Part shown: positions 53,312 to 62,187 of the stretch, piece by piece
Numbering within the stretch: the stretch's first letter is position 1
Layout: every line of letters starts with the position of its first letter
Origin: an uncultured Lachnospiraceae bacterium
GTDB lineage: Bacteria > Bacillota > Clostridia > Lachnospirales > Lachnospiraceae
Length of the DNA: 64,000 nt
Direction: 5' to 3'
Assembly: GCA_910586355.1 (NCBI GenBank)
Contig: CAJUHJ010000001.1
Span: 111,906-175,905 of the forward strand
Translations under genes and position numbers: made by a program
Notes under the pieces: model-generated
What the model saw: only the letters and a program-made list of their open reading frames with translations
Database searches by the model: none
Told to the model about the DNA's origin: nothing

Positions 53312-54844
53312 ATGGTTACAGGAGAAATTAAAAATAAAATTGATAAAATTTGGACGGATATTTGGGCGGGAGGTATTACAAATCCATTGACGGTAATTGA
53401 GCAGCTGACGTATTTGATGTTCATTCGTTCCTTAGATGAAAAAGAACTTGAAAATGAAGAGTTTGAGCATATGACGGGACAAAAGACGGACAAAATATTT
53501 CCGCAGTCAAAAATAGGGCAGTCGATGCGGTGGAGTAAATTGAAAGAAAAAGATTCCCGCGAAATTTTTGATATTGTATCCCAAAGAGTATTCCCGGCTA
53601 TAAAGAATATGAAAAATGGCCGGCTGCCAGATTTTAGTGAAATCGGTGAAATGATAGACATTCCAGAAGACGCCTCAATAAAAGAAGAAAGAAAAACTGC
53701 TTTTGCAAAGTATATGGAAGGCGCTGCATTTTTGATTCCCACACCGCAAGTGTTACAAAAAATTATTACAGGGTTGGATGATTTATATGAACATGATATT
53801 GAGGATTTCGATATGCAGGGGGATTTATATGAGTATATGCTTGGTAAACTTGCAACAGCAGGGCAGAATGGGCAATTTCGGACGCCGAAGCATATTCGGG
53901 AGCTGATGGTAGAGCTGCTGGCTCCGACTCCGGAGGATTGTATTGTAGATCCAGCGTGTGGTACGGCAGGATTTTTAGTCTCTGCCTCAGAGTATATTAG
54001 AAGAAACTACGAGAGCAGCATGACGACTGAACAGTGGGAAAACTTTATGGGCGCTGCATTTACAGGATTTGATACAGATTATACAATGTTAAGGATTTCG
54101 GCAATGAATTTGATGCTGCATTCGATTACCAATCCGGAAATTGATTATAAAGACAGTGTTTCCAAGCAAAATCAGGTTAGCAGCAAATATACAATATGTC
54201 TGGCAAATCCTCCGTTTAAGGGTACTGTCGACGCAGAAAGTATCAATGATGATTTAAAGGCAGTTACAAATACAAAGAAAACTGAATTATTATTTCTGGC
54301 GTTATTTATCCGGCTTTTAAAAACGGGCGGCAGATGCGCGTGTATTGTTCCAGACGGCGTATTGTTTGGCAGCAGTAAAGCACATAAGTCGATTCGGAAG
54401 GAATTGGTAGAAAATCATAAACTCCAGGCAGTGATTTCTATGCCGTCGGGAGTGTTTAAACCATATGCGGGCGTATCAACTGCAATTTTATTGTTTACAA
54501 AGACGGGCTCTGGAGGAACAGACAGCGTTTGGTTTTATAATATGAAAGCAGATGGATTTACATTGGATGATAAACGTTCTGAAATTGAGGAGAATGATAT
54601 TCCAGATATTATTGAACGGTTCCATTCTTTGGAGAAAGAAATAGACAGAGATCGGACGGAACAAAGCTTTTTTGTACCAAAAGAAGAAATTGTGGAAAAT
54701 GGGTATGATTTGTCTATCAATAAGTATAAAAAAGTGGAATATGTCGCAGTAGAATATCCGCCGACAAGTGAGATTATTGCAGAGATTAAGGAGCTTCAAA
54801 AAAAGATTTCGGAGGGGATTGAGGAGTTGGAGGCGATGTTGTAG
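53312..54844 (+). CDS. hsdM: Type I restriction-modification methyltransferase subunit HsdM
   Basis: An N6-adenine DNA methyltransferase subunit that works with HsdS. The 510-residue protein has an N-terminal HsdM domain (IKNKIDKIWTDIWAGGITNP), the SAM site VDPACGTAGFLV (D213 on) and the catalytic NPPF (N299). KHIRELMVELLAPTPEDCIV and LFGSSKAHKSIRKELVENHK are standard parts. The C-terminal coiled coil that contacts HsdS ends in ELQKKISEGIEELEAML. AGGAGGAGACT precedes the ATG. It is the first gene of a type I locus that runs to hsdR. Confidence 0.95.
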   Translation: MVTGEIKNKIDKIWTDIWAGGITNPLTVIEQLTYLMFIRSLDEKELENEEFEHMTGQKTDKIFPQSKIGQSMRWSKLKEKDSREIFDIVSQRVFPAIKNMKNGRLPDFSEIGEMIDIPEDASIKEERKTAFAKYMEGAAFLIPTPQVLQKIITGLDDLYEHDIEDFDMQGDLYEYMLGKLATAGQNGQFRTPKHIRELMVELLAPTPEDCIVDPACGTAGFLVSASEYIRRNYESSMTTEQWENFMGAAFTGFDTDYTMLRISAMNLMLHSITNPEIDYKDSVSKQNQVSSKYTICLANPPFKGTVDAESINDDLKAVTNTKKTELLFLALFIRLLKTGGRCACIVPDGVLFGSSKAHKSIRKELVENHKLQAVISMPSGVFKPYAGVSTAILLFTKTGSGGTDSVWFYNMKADGFTLDDKRSEIEENDIPDIIERFHSLEKEIDRDRTEQSFFVPKEEIVENGYDLSINKYKKVEYVAVEYPPTSEIIAEIKELQKKISEGIEELEAML

Positions 54845-54888
54845 ATTAGGGGGGTATTATTTAAAATGGTGGGCGTATTGCTGTGGTT

Positions 54889-55030
54889 GGCGAAAAAAAC
54901 AAAACCATAGTTCATTCAGACACGCTCGCGCTCTTATAAGCCAGTAGCGGTACTAAACTCGAAGAAACCTCGTTAAGTACCAACAGGCTTATAACGGTCG
55001 TCATCGAACTATGGTTTTGTTTCTTTCGCC
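54889..55030. repeat. 142-bp nested palindrome between hsdM and hsdS
   Basis: Outer arms of 25 bp at 54889-54913 and 55006-55030 pair with one mismatch (GGCGAAAAAAACAAAACCA... against its complement). Inside lie TTATAAGCC/GGCTTATAA (54934-54942, 54986-54994) and GGTACT/AGTACC (54949-54954, 54976-54981). Three stems on one axis make a long branched or extended hairpin. No protein is encoded. It may be a MITE-like element or a structured RNA in the hsd transcript. The rest of 54845-55146 shows no feature. Confidence 0.8.
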
Positions 55031-55146
55031 GGAACGGTAGTGCAAGATGGATATTTTGAAAATGAATCACCTTTCGGATTGCAGAAATGATGAAAATCGA
55101 GAAAATGAAAATTTATGTAAATAATTTAGATTTTTGAGGGATAATT

Positions 55147-55635
55147 ATGGACTATTTAAGATTAGATGAGATATGCAGTCTAAATATGGGACAGTCTCCA
55201 TCCTCTGATTCTTACAATCAGGAAAGAGTAGGGATTCCTTTTTTTCAAGGAAATGCTGATTTTGGAGAAATGTATCCAATTACAAGAGTTTGGTGTGACA
55301 AACCTACAAAGATTGTAGATAGGGGGACATTACTTATTTCTGTGAGAGCACCAATTGGAGCGTTAAATTTTGCTGCCGAAAATTCTATCTTTATGAAACA
55401 ATTACTAGAGAATTTAATCATTGAATATAAAAAACAAATATCGGCGGGGACAGCATATGCGGCTTTAACGATTTCAGGATTAACGAAAATGCGTGTTTAT
55501 GATGTTCCGAAAGAGTTTCAAGATAAATATGCCGACTTTGTCCACAAGGCAGATAAATTAAAATTGTCAGTCACGAAAAATCTTGAAAAGATAGAAACGT
55601 TAAAGAGCGCTCTAATGCAGAAATTTTTTTCCTAG
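55147..55635 (+). CDS. hsdS: Shortened HsdS specificity subunit (single, partial TRD)
   Basis: A 162-residue protein against about 400 for a full HsdS. It has one target recognition domain start (LDEICSLNMGQSPSSDSYNQ, GIPFFQGNADFGEMYPITRV, LLISVRAPIGALNFAAEN) and one coiled-coil spacer (FQDKYADFVHKADKLKLSVT to SALMQKFFS). Between AAEN and AYAALTISGLTKMRV the usual CCIGRGLAAI segment and following helix are missing, so even the one TRD seems internally deleted. A homodimer of half-S subunits could in principle form a palindromic-site enzyme, but the deletion makes loss of function more likely. TTTGAGGGATAATT precedes the ATG. Confidence 0.75.
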   Translation: MDYLRLDEICSLNMGQSPSSDSYNQERVGIPFFQGNADFGEMYPITRVWCDKPTKIVDRGTLLISVRAPIGALNFAAENSIFMKQLLENLIIEYKKQISAGTAYAALTISGLTKMRVYDVPKEFQDKYADFVHKADKLKLSVTKNLEKIETLKSALMQKFFS

Positions 55636-55701
55636 CAAACAAGAAGAAATATGGTTATTGGGGAACAATAAAAGAATAAAACATCAAAATGAGGCGGATG
55701 T

Positions 55702-55988
55702 ATGAGTCAGATGGGGATTAAAGAGAATGTAATTGAAGAAATATACAGTGTAGCTAAAAAAATAATATGGAAAAAGTTATTTTGTTCGGCTCAAGGGCGC
55801 GGGGGGATTATAAACGTGCAAGTGATATTAATTTGGCTGTAAGCGGAGGGGATATTTATCGCTTTGCATTGGATATTGAGGAGGAAACGTCAACTCCATT
55901 GAAATATGATGTGATAAATTTAGACGGCGTCGTACAGAAGACCTCAATTTGTGAAATTAGAGACAGAATTGTCGGATTATTATGTTGA
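55702..55988 (+). pseudogene. Frameshifted MNT-type nucleotidyltransferase
   Basis: ATG 55702 starts MSQMGIKENVIEEIYSVAKK, and the normal continuation MEKVILFGSRARGDYKRASD lies in another frame from 55767. The break is in a run of seven A; eight A would restore one frame. The restored protein of about 95 residues is a minimal nucleotidyltransferase (GSRARGD...), the antitoxin-type half of MNT-HEPN pairs, but the second metal Asp of SDIDL is Asn (SDINL) and no HEPN gene follows. It therefore looks doubly inactive, unless slippage on the A tract restores the frame. Confidence 0.7.
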
Positions 55989-56024
55989 TACAGTTTGTGA
56001 TACGAAATCATAAGGGGGATACAA

Positions 56025-59000
56025 ATGTCAAATTTTGAATTTTTACTTGAAAAAACAGAGTATCAATTGTTTGCATCTGCGTCAGTTGAGGCTGAAAAAG
56101 TATATGATTCTGCTCCGGCAATGTGTGCAGTTGGCTGCAGGAAAGCCTTAGAGCTTGCTGTAAAGTGGGTATATTCTGCTGATAAGTCGATTCGGATGCC
56201 GTATAGAGACAATTTGCAGTCGTTAATCCATGAACCAACATTCCGCTTTGCATTGGATTCTAAAACATGGGGGAAGTTGCCATATATTATTCGATTAGGT
56301 AATTTGGCAGTACATACAGAACGTAGTGTAGCCCAGGGTGATGTATTGGTTTCATTGCGCGGTTTATTTGAATTTATTAAGTGGATTGACTATTGTTACG
56401 GTGTGGAATATGAGGAAAGAACGTTTGATGAATCTGTAATTCCAAAGGGAAAGGTTGTTTTAGAGAAAAAGAAAATAAAAGAACAGGAAAGCCTTCTTGG
56501 GGAAAAAGATTTGGAAATAGAAAAACTAAGACGACAAATTGAACAGATGGCAGATAAACTGACGGCTAAAAAAGTGATTCATCAAAAAACGCGTACTTTT
56601 ACAGCGGAAGATTTATCAGAGTGGAGCACCAGAAAGAAATATATAGATGTAGATTTAAAAGAACTGGGTTGGAAATTTTCGGGTGAAGATTCTGATGTAT
56701 GGGAAGAATATCCGGTCAATGATATGTCAGGTGTTATAGGAAAAAAAGGATATATTGATTATGTTCTTTTTGGAAAAGATGGTCTTCCGCTTGCGGTGAT
56801 AGAAGCGAAAAGCGCTGGAAAAGATCCGAATAGCGGCAGAAAACAGGCAGTATTATATGCAGATTGTTTAGAACGTAAATTTGGCCGCCGGCCAATGATG
56901 TTTACCAGTAATGGGTTTGATACATACTTTTGGGATGATAGATTAGGTCCGCAGAGACATGTAAGCGGTATGTTTAGCAAAGGTGATTTACAAAAGTTAA
57001 TGAACCGCAGGACAGAGCAGGAAGATTTATTGTCGGTTCCAATAGATGATAATATTACAGATCGTTATTATCAAAAAGAAGCAATTCGGGCAGTATGCGA
57101 ACATGTAGGGCAGGGACACAGGAAAAATCTTCTTGTGATGGCGACTGGCACTGGAAAAACAAGAATGGCGGCAAGTTTGACAGATGTATTCAGCCGCGGC
57201 GGATATGCAACGAATATTCTGTTTTTGGCAGACCGGACGGCTCTTGTAAAGCAGGCAAAAGATGATTTTAAAAATTATCTGCCTGATATGTCGTTGTGTA
57301 ATTTGTGCCTTGGTAAAGAGGATAAAAATGCAAGAATTGTATTTTCAACATATCCTGCGATGCTCAATTCGATAGATTCTGTTAAAAATGCAGATGGAAA
57401 GCGGTTTTATACACCAGCGCATTTTGATTTAATTATTATAGATGAAAGCCATAGAAGTATATTTAAAAAATATCGGGCTATTTTTGAGTATTTTGATGCG
57501 GTTTTAGTCGGGCTTACGGCGACCCCAAAAGTAGATGTAGACCGGAATACATATGACTTTTTTGAAATGGAGCATGGTGTGCCGACGTATGCTTATGATT
57601 ATGAAACGGCAGTTTATACGGATAATGTATTAGTGCCATATTATACATATCTTGTAAAAACTGAATTTTTAAACGAGGGTATTACATACGAAAAACTGTC
57701 TGAAAAAGACAAAGAAAGATATGAAGAGGATTTTGAAACAGACGGCGTATTGCCTGATTTTATTCCGTCTGGAGAGTTAAATAAATATGTATTCAATAAA
57801 TTGACGGTCGATAAAGTGCTGCAGGATTTGATGGAACGGGGGATAAAAACCGCAGGCGGTGACAGAATTGGCAAAACAATTATTTTTGCCCAAAATAAAA
57901 AACATGCAGAATTTGTAATAGAGCGGTTTAATAAATTGTATCCGAAATATCATGGAACGTTTGCGCAAAGAGTAATTTGTGATGATTCATATGCGCAGAC
58001 TGTAATAGATGATTTTAAAAGGCCGGATAAAGAGCCTCACATTGCAGTATCCGTAGATATGATGGATACGGGAATTGATGTGCCGGAATGTGTAAATCTT
58101 GTCTTTTTTAAAAAAGTGCGTTCTAAAACAAAGTTTTGGCAGATGATTGGCAGAGGTACGCGGCTGGCAAAAGATTTGGCGTGTTTGGATTTGATAGATG
58201 GGGAATATATAGGTAAAAGGCGTTTTTTAATATTTGATTATTGCAGCAATTTTGAATTTTTTGGTACAACTCCAAATGGTTATGAGGGCAGGGAGACCAA
58301 AACGCTTTTGGAAAACATTTTTGGGAAACAGGTGCGCTTGATAACGGCTTTACAGGAGAGCGCTTTTGCCCAGTCGGAATATCAAGATTTTAGAAATGAG
58401 CTGGTGGATATTTGCCATGCACAGATTATGGATTTGAACGATGAACTGACTGCAGTGAGGTTAAAAAGGAAATATACTCAAAAGTATAAAAACAAACGGG
58501 CATTTTCGCATTTAAGCGAAGGGGACAAGCAAGAATTGATAACTGAGATTGCACCCCTTGTCAGGTCTAACGATGCAGAGGAAGCGGCAAAACGGTTTGA
58601 TAATTTTATATATGGCATGATACTTGCGAAAATAGAAGAGATACCGAGATTTAATTATGCAAAAAAACAGCTTTGTGAGGTTGCGTCTGCGCTGGAAAAG
58701 AAATCAAATATTCCACAGGTAAAAGAAAAAATGACTTTGATTCGTGAAATTAACGCAGATGAATTCTGGGAGAAGGGCCATATCCTGATATATGAAACGA
58801 TACGGAAAGAATTACGTGGACTGATGAAATTTCTTTTTGAAACTATGGAAGGGAAAAAAGCGGTTGTTACAAAATTAGTGGATCCGGTTGTAGACGAACA
58901 GGAGGGCATACAGCTGGAATCTGCATATGATTTTGAAGATTACCGCAGAAAAGTGAACCGCTATGTGGAAGAGCACAAAGATTCCATTGTAATTCATAAA

Positions 59001-59399
59001 CTAACTCATAACGAAAAGCTGTCAAAGGGGGATTATAAAGAATTAGAGCGGGTTTTAACAGAAGAATTAGGCAGCAGGGAAGATTATCAGCGTGAATTTG
59101 GAGATACACCGTTTGGATTATTAATCAGGCAGATTGCAAAATTAGACCATGACGCAGTAATGGCTGCCTTTTCCGCATACATCAATAATGAATCACTCAA
59201 TCAAAAGCAAATACAATTTATTTATAAAATCATAAACCATATCGAACAGAATGGATATTTAGAAAATATTATGGATTTGCAGAAGCCTCCCTTTGATAAG
59301 CCAATTCCATTTATAAAAATGTTTGACGCCAAGTTGAGAAATTCTCTATTGCAGACGATTCATGCAATTGAAGATAACGCAAGATATAGTACTGCTTAA
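56025..59399 (+). CDS. hsdR: Type I restriction endonuclease subunit HsdR
   Basis: The DNA-translocating and cutting subunit of the type I complex. The 1124-residue protein starts with a DUF4145-like helical domain (about 1-130, EKVYDSAPAMCAVGCRKALE), then a coiled coil, then the PD-(D/E)XK nuclease: D245 in GYIDYVLFG and E260-A-K262. The helicase follows, with Walker A ATGTGKTRM (from 373), DESH (from 473), GLTATPKVD and QMIGRGTRLAKDL. The C-terminal part fits the EcoEI-type R protein. CATAAGGGGGATACAA precedes the ATG. With a damaged HsdS its activity is doubtful. Confidence 0.94.
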   Translation: MSNFEFLLEKTEYQLFASASVEAEKVYDSAPAMCAVGCRKALELAVKWVYSADKSIRMPYRDNLQSLIHEPTFRFALDSKTWGKLPYIIRLGNLAVHTERSVAQGDVLVSLRGLFEFIKWIDYCYGVEYEERTFDESVIPKGKVVLEKKKIKEQESLLGEKDLEIEKLRRQIEQMADKLTAKKVIHQKTRTFTAEDLSEWSTRKKYIDVDLKELGWKFSGEDSDVWEEYPVNDMSGVIGKKGYIDYVLFGKDGLPLAVIEAKSAGKDPNSGRKQAVLYADCLERKFGRRPMMFTSNGFDTYFWDDRLGPQRHVSGMFSKGDLQKLMNRRTEQEDLLSVPIDDNITDRYYQKEAIRAVCEHVGQGHRKNLLVMATGTGKTRMAASLTDVFSRGGYATNILFLADRTALVKQAKDDFKNYLPDMSLCNLCLGKEDKNARIVFSTYPAMLNSIDSVKNADGKRFYTPAHFDLIIIDESHRSIFKKYRAIFEYFDAVLVGLTATPKVDVDRNTYDFFEMEHGVPTYAYDYETAVYTDNVLVPYYTYLVKTEFLNEGITYEKLSEKDKERYEEDFETDGVLPDFIPSGELNKYVFNKLTVDKVLQDLMERGIKTAGGDRIGKTIIFAQNKKHAEFVIERFNKLYPKYHGTFAQRVICDDSYAQTVIDDFKRPDKEPHIAVSVDMMDTGIDVPECVNLVFFKKVRSKTKFWQMIGRGTRLAKDLACLDLIDGEYIGKRRFLIFDYCSNFEFFGTTPNGYEGRETKTLLENIFGKQVRLITALQESAFAQSEYQDFRNELVDICHAQIMDLNDELTAVRLKRKYTQKYKNKRAFSHLSEGDKQELITEIAPLVRSNDAEEAAKRFDNFIYGMILAKIEEIPRFNYAKKQLCEVASALEKKSNIPQVKEKMTLIREINADEFWEKGHILIYETIRKELRGLMKFLFETMEGKKAVVTKLVDPVVDEQEGIQLESAYDFEDYRRKVNRYVEEHKDSIVIHKLTHNEKLSKGDYKELERVLTEELGSREDYQREFGDTPFGLLIRQIAKLDHDAVMAAFSAYINNESLNQKQIQFIYKIINHIEQNGYLENIMDLQKPPFDKPIPFIKMFDAKLRNSLLQTIHAIEDNARYSTA

Positions 59400-59486
59400 A
59401 AATGAAACATAGATTTTGGGGAAAATAGATTTTTTTCTTGTAAAATAAGAGGATTTCATGTATCTTAAAGTGCAGGAGATTACAAT

Positions 59487-60812
59487 ATGGATTTATTTGA
59501 GTATATGAGAGAACAGAATAAAGAAAAAGAATCGCCTTTAGCGTCAAGGCTGCGTCCGACAGCGTTAGAAGAAGTAGTAGGCCAGCAGCATATCATTGGA
59601 AAAGACAAACTGCTTTATCGTGCGATTAAAGCGGACAAACTATCGTCTGTGATTTTCTACGGGCCGCCAGGAACAGGAAAAACTACACTGGCAAAAGTGA
59701 TTGCAAATACAACAAGCGCAGGATTCACTCAGATTAACGCGACGTCCGCCGGAAAAAAAGACATGGAAGAGGTCATACATGCAGCAAAAGACAACCAGGG
59801 AATGTACGGCAGAAAAACGATTCTTTTTATTGATGAGATTCACCGCTTCAATAAAGCGCAGCAGGATTATCTGCTTCCTTTTGTAGAAGACGGTACAGTA
59901 ATCTTAGTCGGAGCAACAACAGAAAATCCTTATTTTGAAGTAAACGGCGCTCTGTTGTCCAGATCCATTATATTTGAATTAGAACCTTTGTCTAAAGAAG
60001 ATATAAAGACACTTTTGCTGCGCGCAGTTTCCGATGAAGAAAAAGGGATGGGCGCTTATCGCGCTGTCATTGATGAAGAAGCGCTGGAATTTTTGGCGGA
60101 CGTTTGCAGCGGGGACGCCCGGTCTGCGTTAAACGCCCTGGAACTTGGAATTTTAACAACAGAACGGAGTGAAGACGGCAAAATTCATATTACGCTTGCG
60201 ATTGCGTCAGAGTGTATTCAGAAACGCGTTGTAAAATATGACAAAAGCGGAGATAATCATTATGATACCGTATCTGCATTTATCAAAAGTATGCGTGGTT
60301 CGGATCCGGATGCCGCAGTGTACTATCTTGCCAAAATGCTTTATGCCGGGGAAGACATACGGTTTATTGCAAGACGGATTATGATATGCGCTTCAGAAGA
60401 TGTCGGCATGGCAGATCCATGCGCGTTAAATGTTGCCGTTTCCGCAGCGCTGGCAGTAGAGAGGATTGGAATGCCGGAAGCAAGGATTCCTTTGGCACAG
60501 GCAGCTGTCTATGTAGCGACGGCACCAAAGAGCAACGCTTCATTTCTTGCAGTGGATCAGGCGTTTGAAACAGTCAAAAATCAGCCGCAAGCCTCCGTAC
60601 CCGCCCATTTACGGGATGCTCATTATAAATCGGCCCAAAAACTAGGTCATGGTACTGGCTACCGTTATGCGCATGATTATAAAGGGCATTATGTCAAACA
60701 GCAGTATCTTCCGGACGGCATGACAGAAATGCAGTTTTATAAGCCGACAGAAAACGGTTATGAACAGCAAATACTCAAATATCTTAAGAAATTAAAAAAT
60801 CAGGAGGAATAG
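59487..60812 (+). CDS. rarA: Replication-associated recombination protein A
   Basis: An AAA+ ATPase of the RarA/MgsA/WRNIP1 family that acts at stalled replication forks. The 441-residue protein has an N-terminal LASRLRPTALEEVVGQQHII, Walker A GPPGTGKTT (from 59), Walker B FIDEIHRFNKAQQDYLLPF, sensor 1 GATTENPYFEVNGALLSR, and the C-terminal tetramerisation region with SAFIKSMRGSDPDAAVYYLA and MICASEDVGMADPCAL. TGCAGGAGATTACAAT precedes the ATG. It stands 2 bp before the aminotransferase gene, so both are cotranscribed. Confidence 0.95.
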   Translation: MDLFEYMREQNKEKESPLASRLRPTALEEVVGQQHIIGKDKLLYRAIKADKLSSVIFYGPPGTGKTTLAKVIANTTSAGFTQINATSAGKKDMEEVIHAAKDNQGMYGRKTILFIDEIHRFNKAQQDYLLPFVEDGTVILVGATTENPYFEVNGALLSRSIIFELEPLSKEDIKTLLLRAVSDEEKGMGAYRAVIDEEALEFLADVCSGDARSALNALELGILTTERSEDGKIHITLAIASECIQKRVVKYDKSGDNHYDTVSAFIKSMRGSDPDAAVYYLAKMLYAGEDIRFIARRIMICASEDVGMADPCALNVAVSAALAVERIGMPEARIPLAQAAVYVATAPKSNASFLAVDQAFETVKNQPQASVPAHLRDAHYKSAQKLGHGTGYRYAHDYKGHYVKQQYLPDGMTEMQFYKPTENGYEQQILKYLKKLKNQEE

Positions 60813-60814
60813 AC

Positions 60815-62107
60815 ATGAGATCATATCTGGAAATGACAAAAGAAGAATTATTACAAGAAAAACAGCAACTAGAGGCAGAGTATAAAAAATACCAAATGCG
60901 CGGCTTAAAATTGGATATGTCCAGAGGCAAGCCATCCGCAGAACAGCTCGATTTATCTATGGAAATGATGGATGTTTTACACAGCGGCGTAAATCTTGCC
61001 TGTGAAGACGGCACAGACTGCAGAAATTACGGCGTACTTGACGGTATCCATGAAGCAAAAGTATTAATCGGCGATATGATAGAGTGTCATCCGGATAATA
61101 TCATAATCTATGGAAACTCCAGTTTAAATATCATGTACGACACCATATCACGCTCTATGACCCATGGTGTTATGGGCAGCACCCCTTGGTGTAAGCTGGA
61201 TAAAGTAAAATTTTTATGTCCGGTTCCAGGCTACGACAGACATTTTGCCATTACAGAACATTTCGGAATTGAAATGATAAATATCCCTATGCTGCCCACA
61301 GGCCCGGATATGGATATGATAGAAGAACTCGTTGCAAATGACGATGCTATCAAAGGAATTTGGTGCGTGCCAAAATATTCCAATCCACAGGGCATTACGT
61401 ATTCAGACGAGACAGTCCGCCGTTTTGCACGATTAAAACCGGCGGCAAAAGATTTCAGAATTTATTGGGACAATGCTTATGGCGTACATCATCTCTACGA
61501 TTTAGATCAGGATAACCTGGTAGAAATTTTTGCAGAGTGTAAACGCGTCGGCAATCCAGACATGGTATACAAATTTTGTTCCACCTCTAAAATCAGTTTT
61601 CCAGGTTCCGGCGTAGCGGCGATTGCGACTTCTGCAAACAATTTAGAAGATATCAAAAAACAGATGCTTGTCCAGACGATTGGTTACGATAAAGTAAATC
61701 AGTTAAGACACGTACGGTTTTTCAAAGATATACACGGTATCACAGAACATATGAAAAAACATGCCGATATCTTACGCCCTAAATTTGAAATGGTATTAGA
61801 TATCTTAGCCAGAGAATTAGAAGACATTGGAGCCGGAAACTGGTACTGTCCAAAAGGCGGTTATTTTATCTGTTATCAGGCGCTTGACGGCTGCGCAAAA
61901 GAAATTGTATCCAGGGCAAAAAAAGCAGGTGTTGTTATGACTCCGGCAGGAGCTCCGTTCCCTTACGGTAAAGACCCCAAAGATTCTGTTATTCGTATTG
62001 CACCCACCTATCCAAGCATAGAAGATTTAGAGACGGCTGCAAATATTTTTGTTATCTGTGTGAAGATTGTCAGTATCGAAAAAATATTGGAAGAACAGGG
62101 GGAGTAA
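60815..62107 (+). CDS. PLP-dependent aminotransferase (class I-like)
   Basis: A 430-residue fold-type I aminotransferase. MRGLKLDMSRGKPSAEQLDL near the start, IIIYGNSSLNIMYDTISRSM, IWCVPKYSNPQGITYSDE, the PLP-phosphate and Schiff-base region CSTSKISFPGSGVAAIATSA with its Lys, and IRIAPTYPSIEDLETAA at the end fit the PF12897-type aspartate/alanine aminotransferase-like family, separate from classical AspC. The amino-group donor is not certain. GGAGGAATAGAC precedes the ATG and the gap to rarA is only 2 bp. Confidence 0.87.
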   Translation: MRSYLEMTKEELLQEKQQLEAEYKKYQMRGLKLDMSRGKPSAEQLDLSMEMMDVLHSGVNLACEDGTDCRNYGVLDGIHEAKVLIGDMIECHPDNIIIYGNSSLNIMYDTISRSMTHGVMGSTPWCKLDKVKFLCPVPGYDRHFAITEHFGIEMINIPMLPTGPDMDMIEELVANDDAIKGIWCVPKYSNPQGITYSDETVRRFARLKPAAKDFRIYWDNAYGVHHLYDLDQDNLVEIFAECKRVGNPDMVYKFCSTSKISFPGSGVAAIATSANNLEDIKKQMLVQTIGYDKVNQLRHVRFFKDIHGITEHMKKHADILRPKFEMVLDILARELEDIGAGNWYCPKGGYFICYQALDGCAKEIVSRAKKAGVVMTPAGAPFPYGKDPKDSVIRIAPTYPSIEDLETAANIFVICVKIVSIEKILEEQGE

Positions 62108-62187
62108 ATCGAAAGCTGTGATTGTAATTTTAACGGCAAACAGTTATACTTATTTTATAATGATAAGCGAAGAAAGAGGGGGAACAT

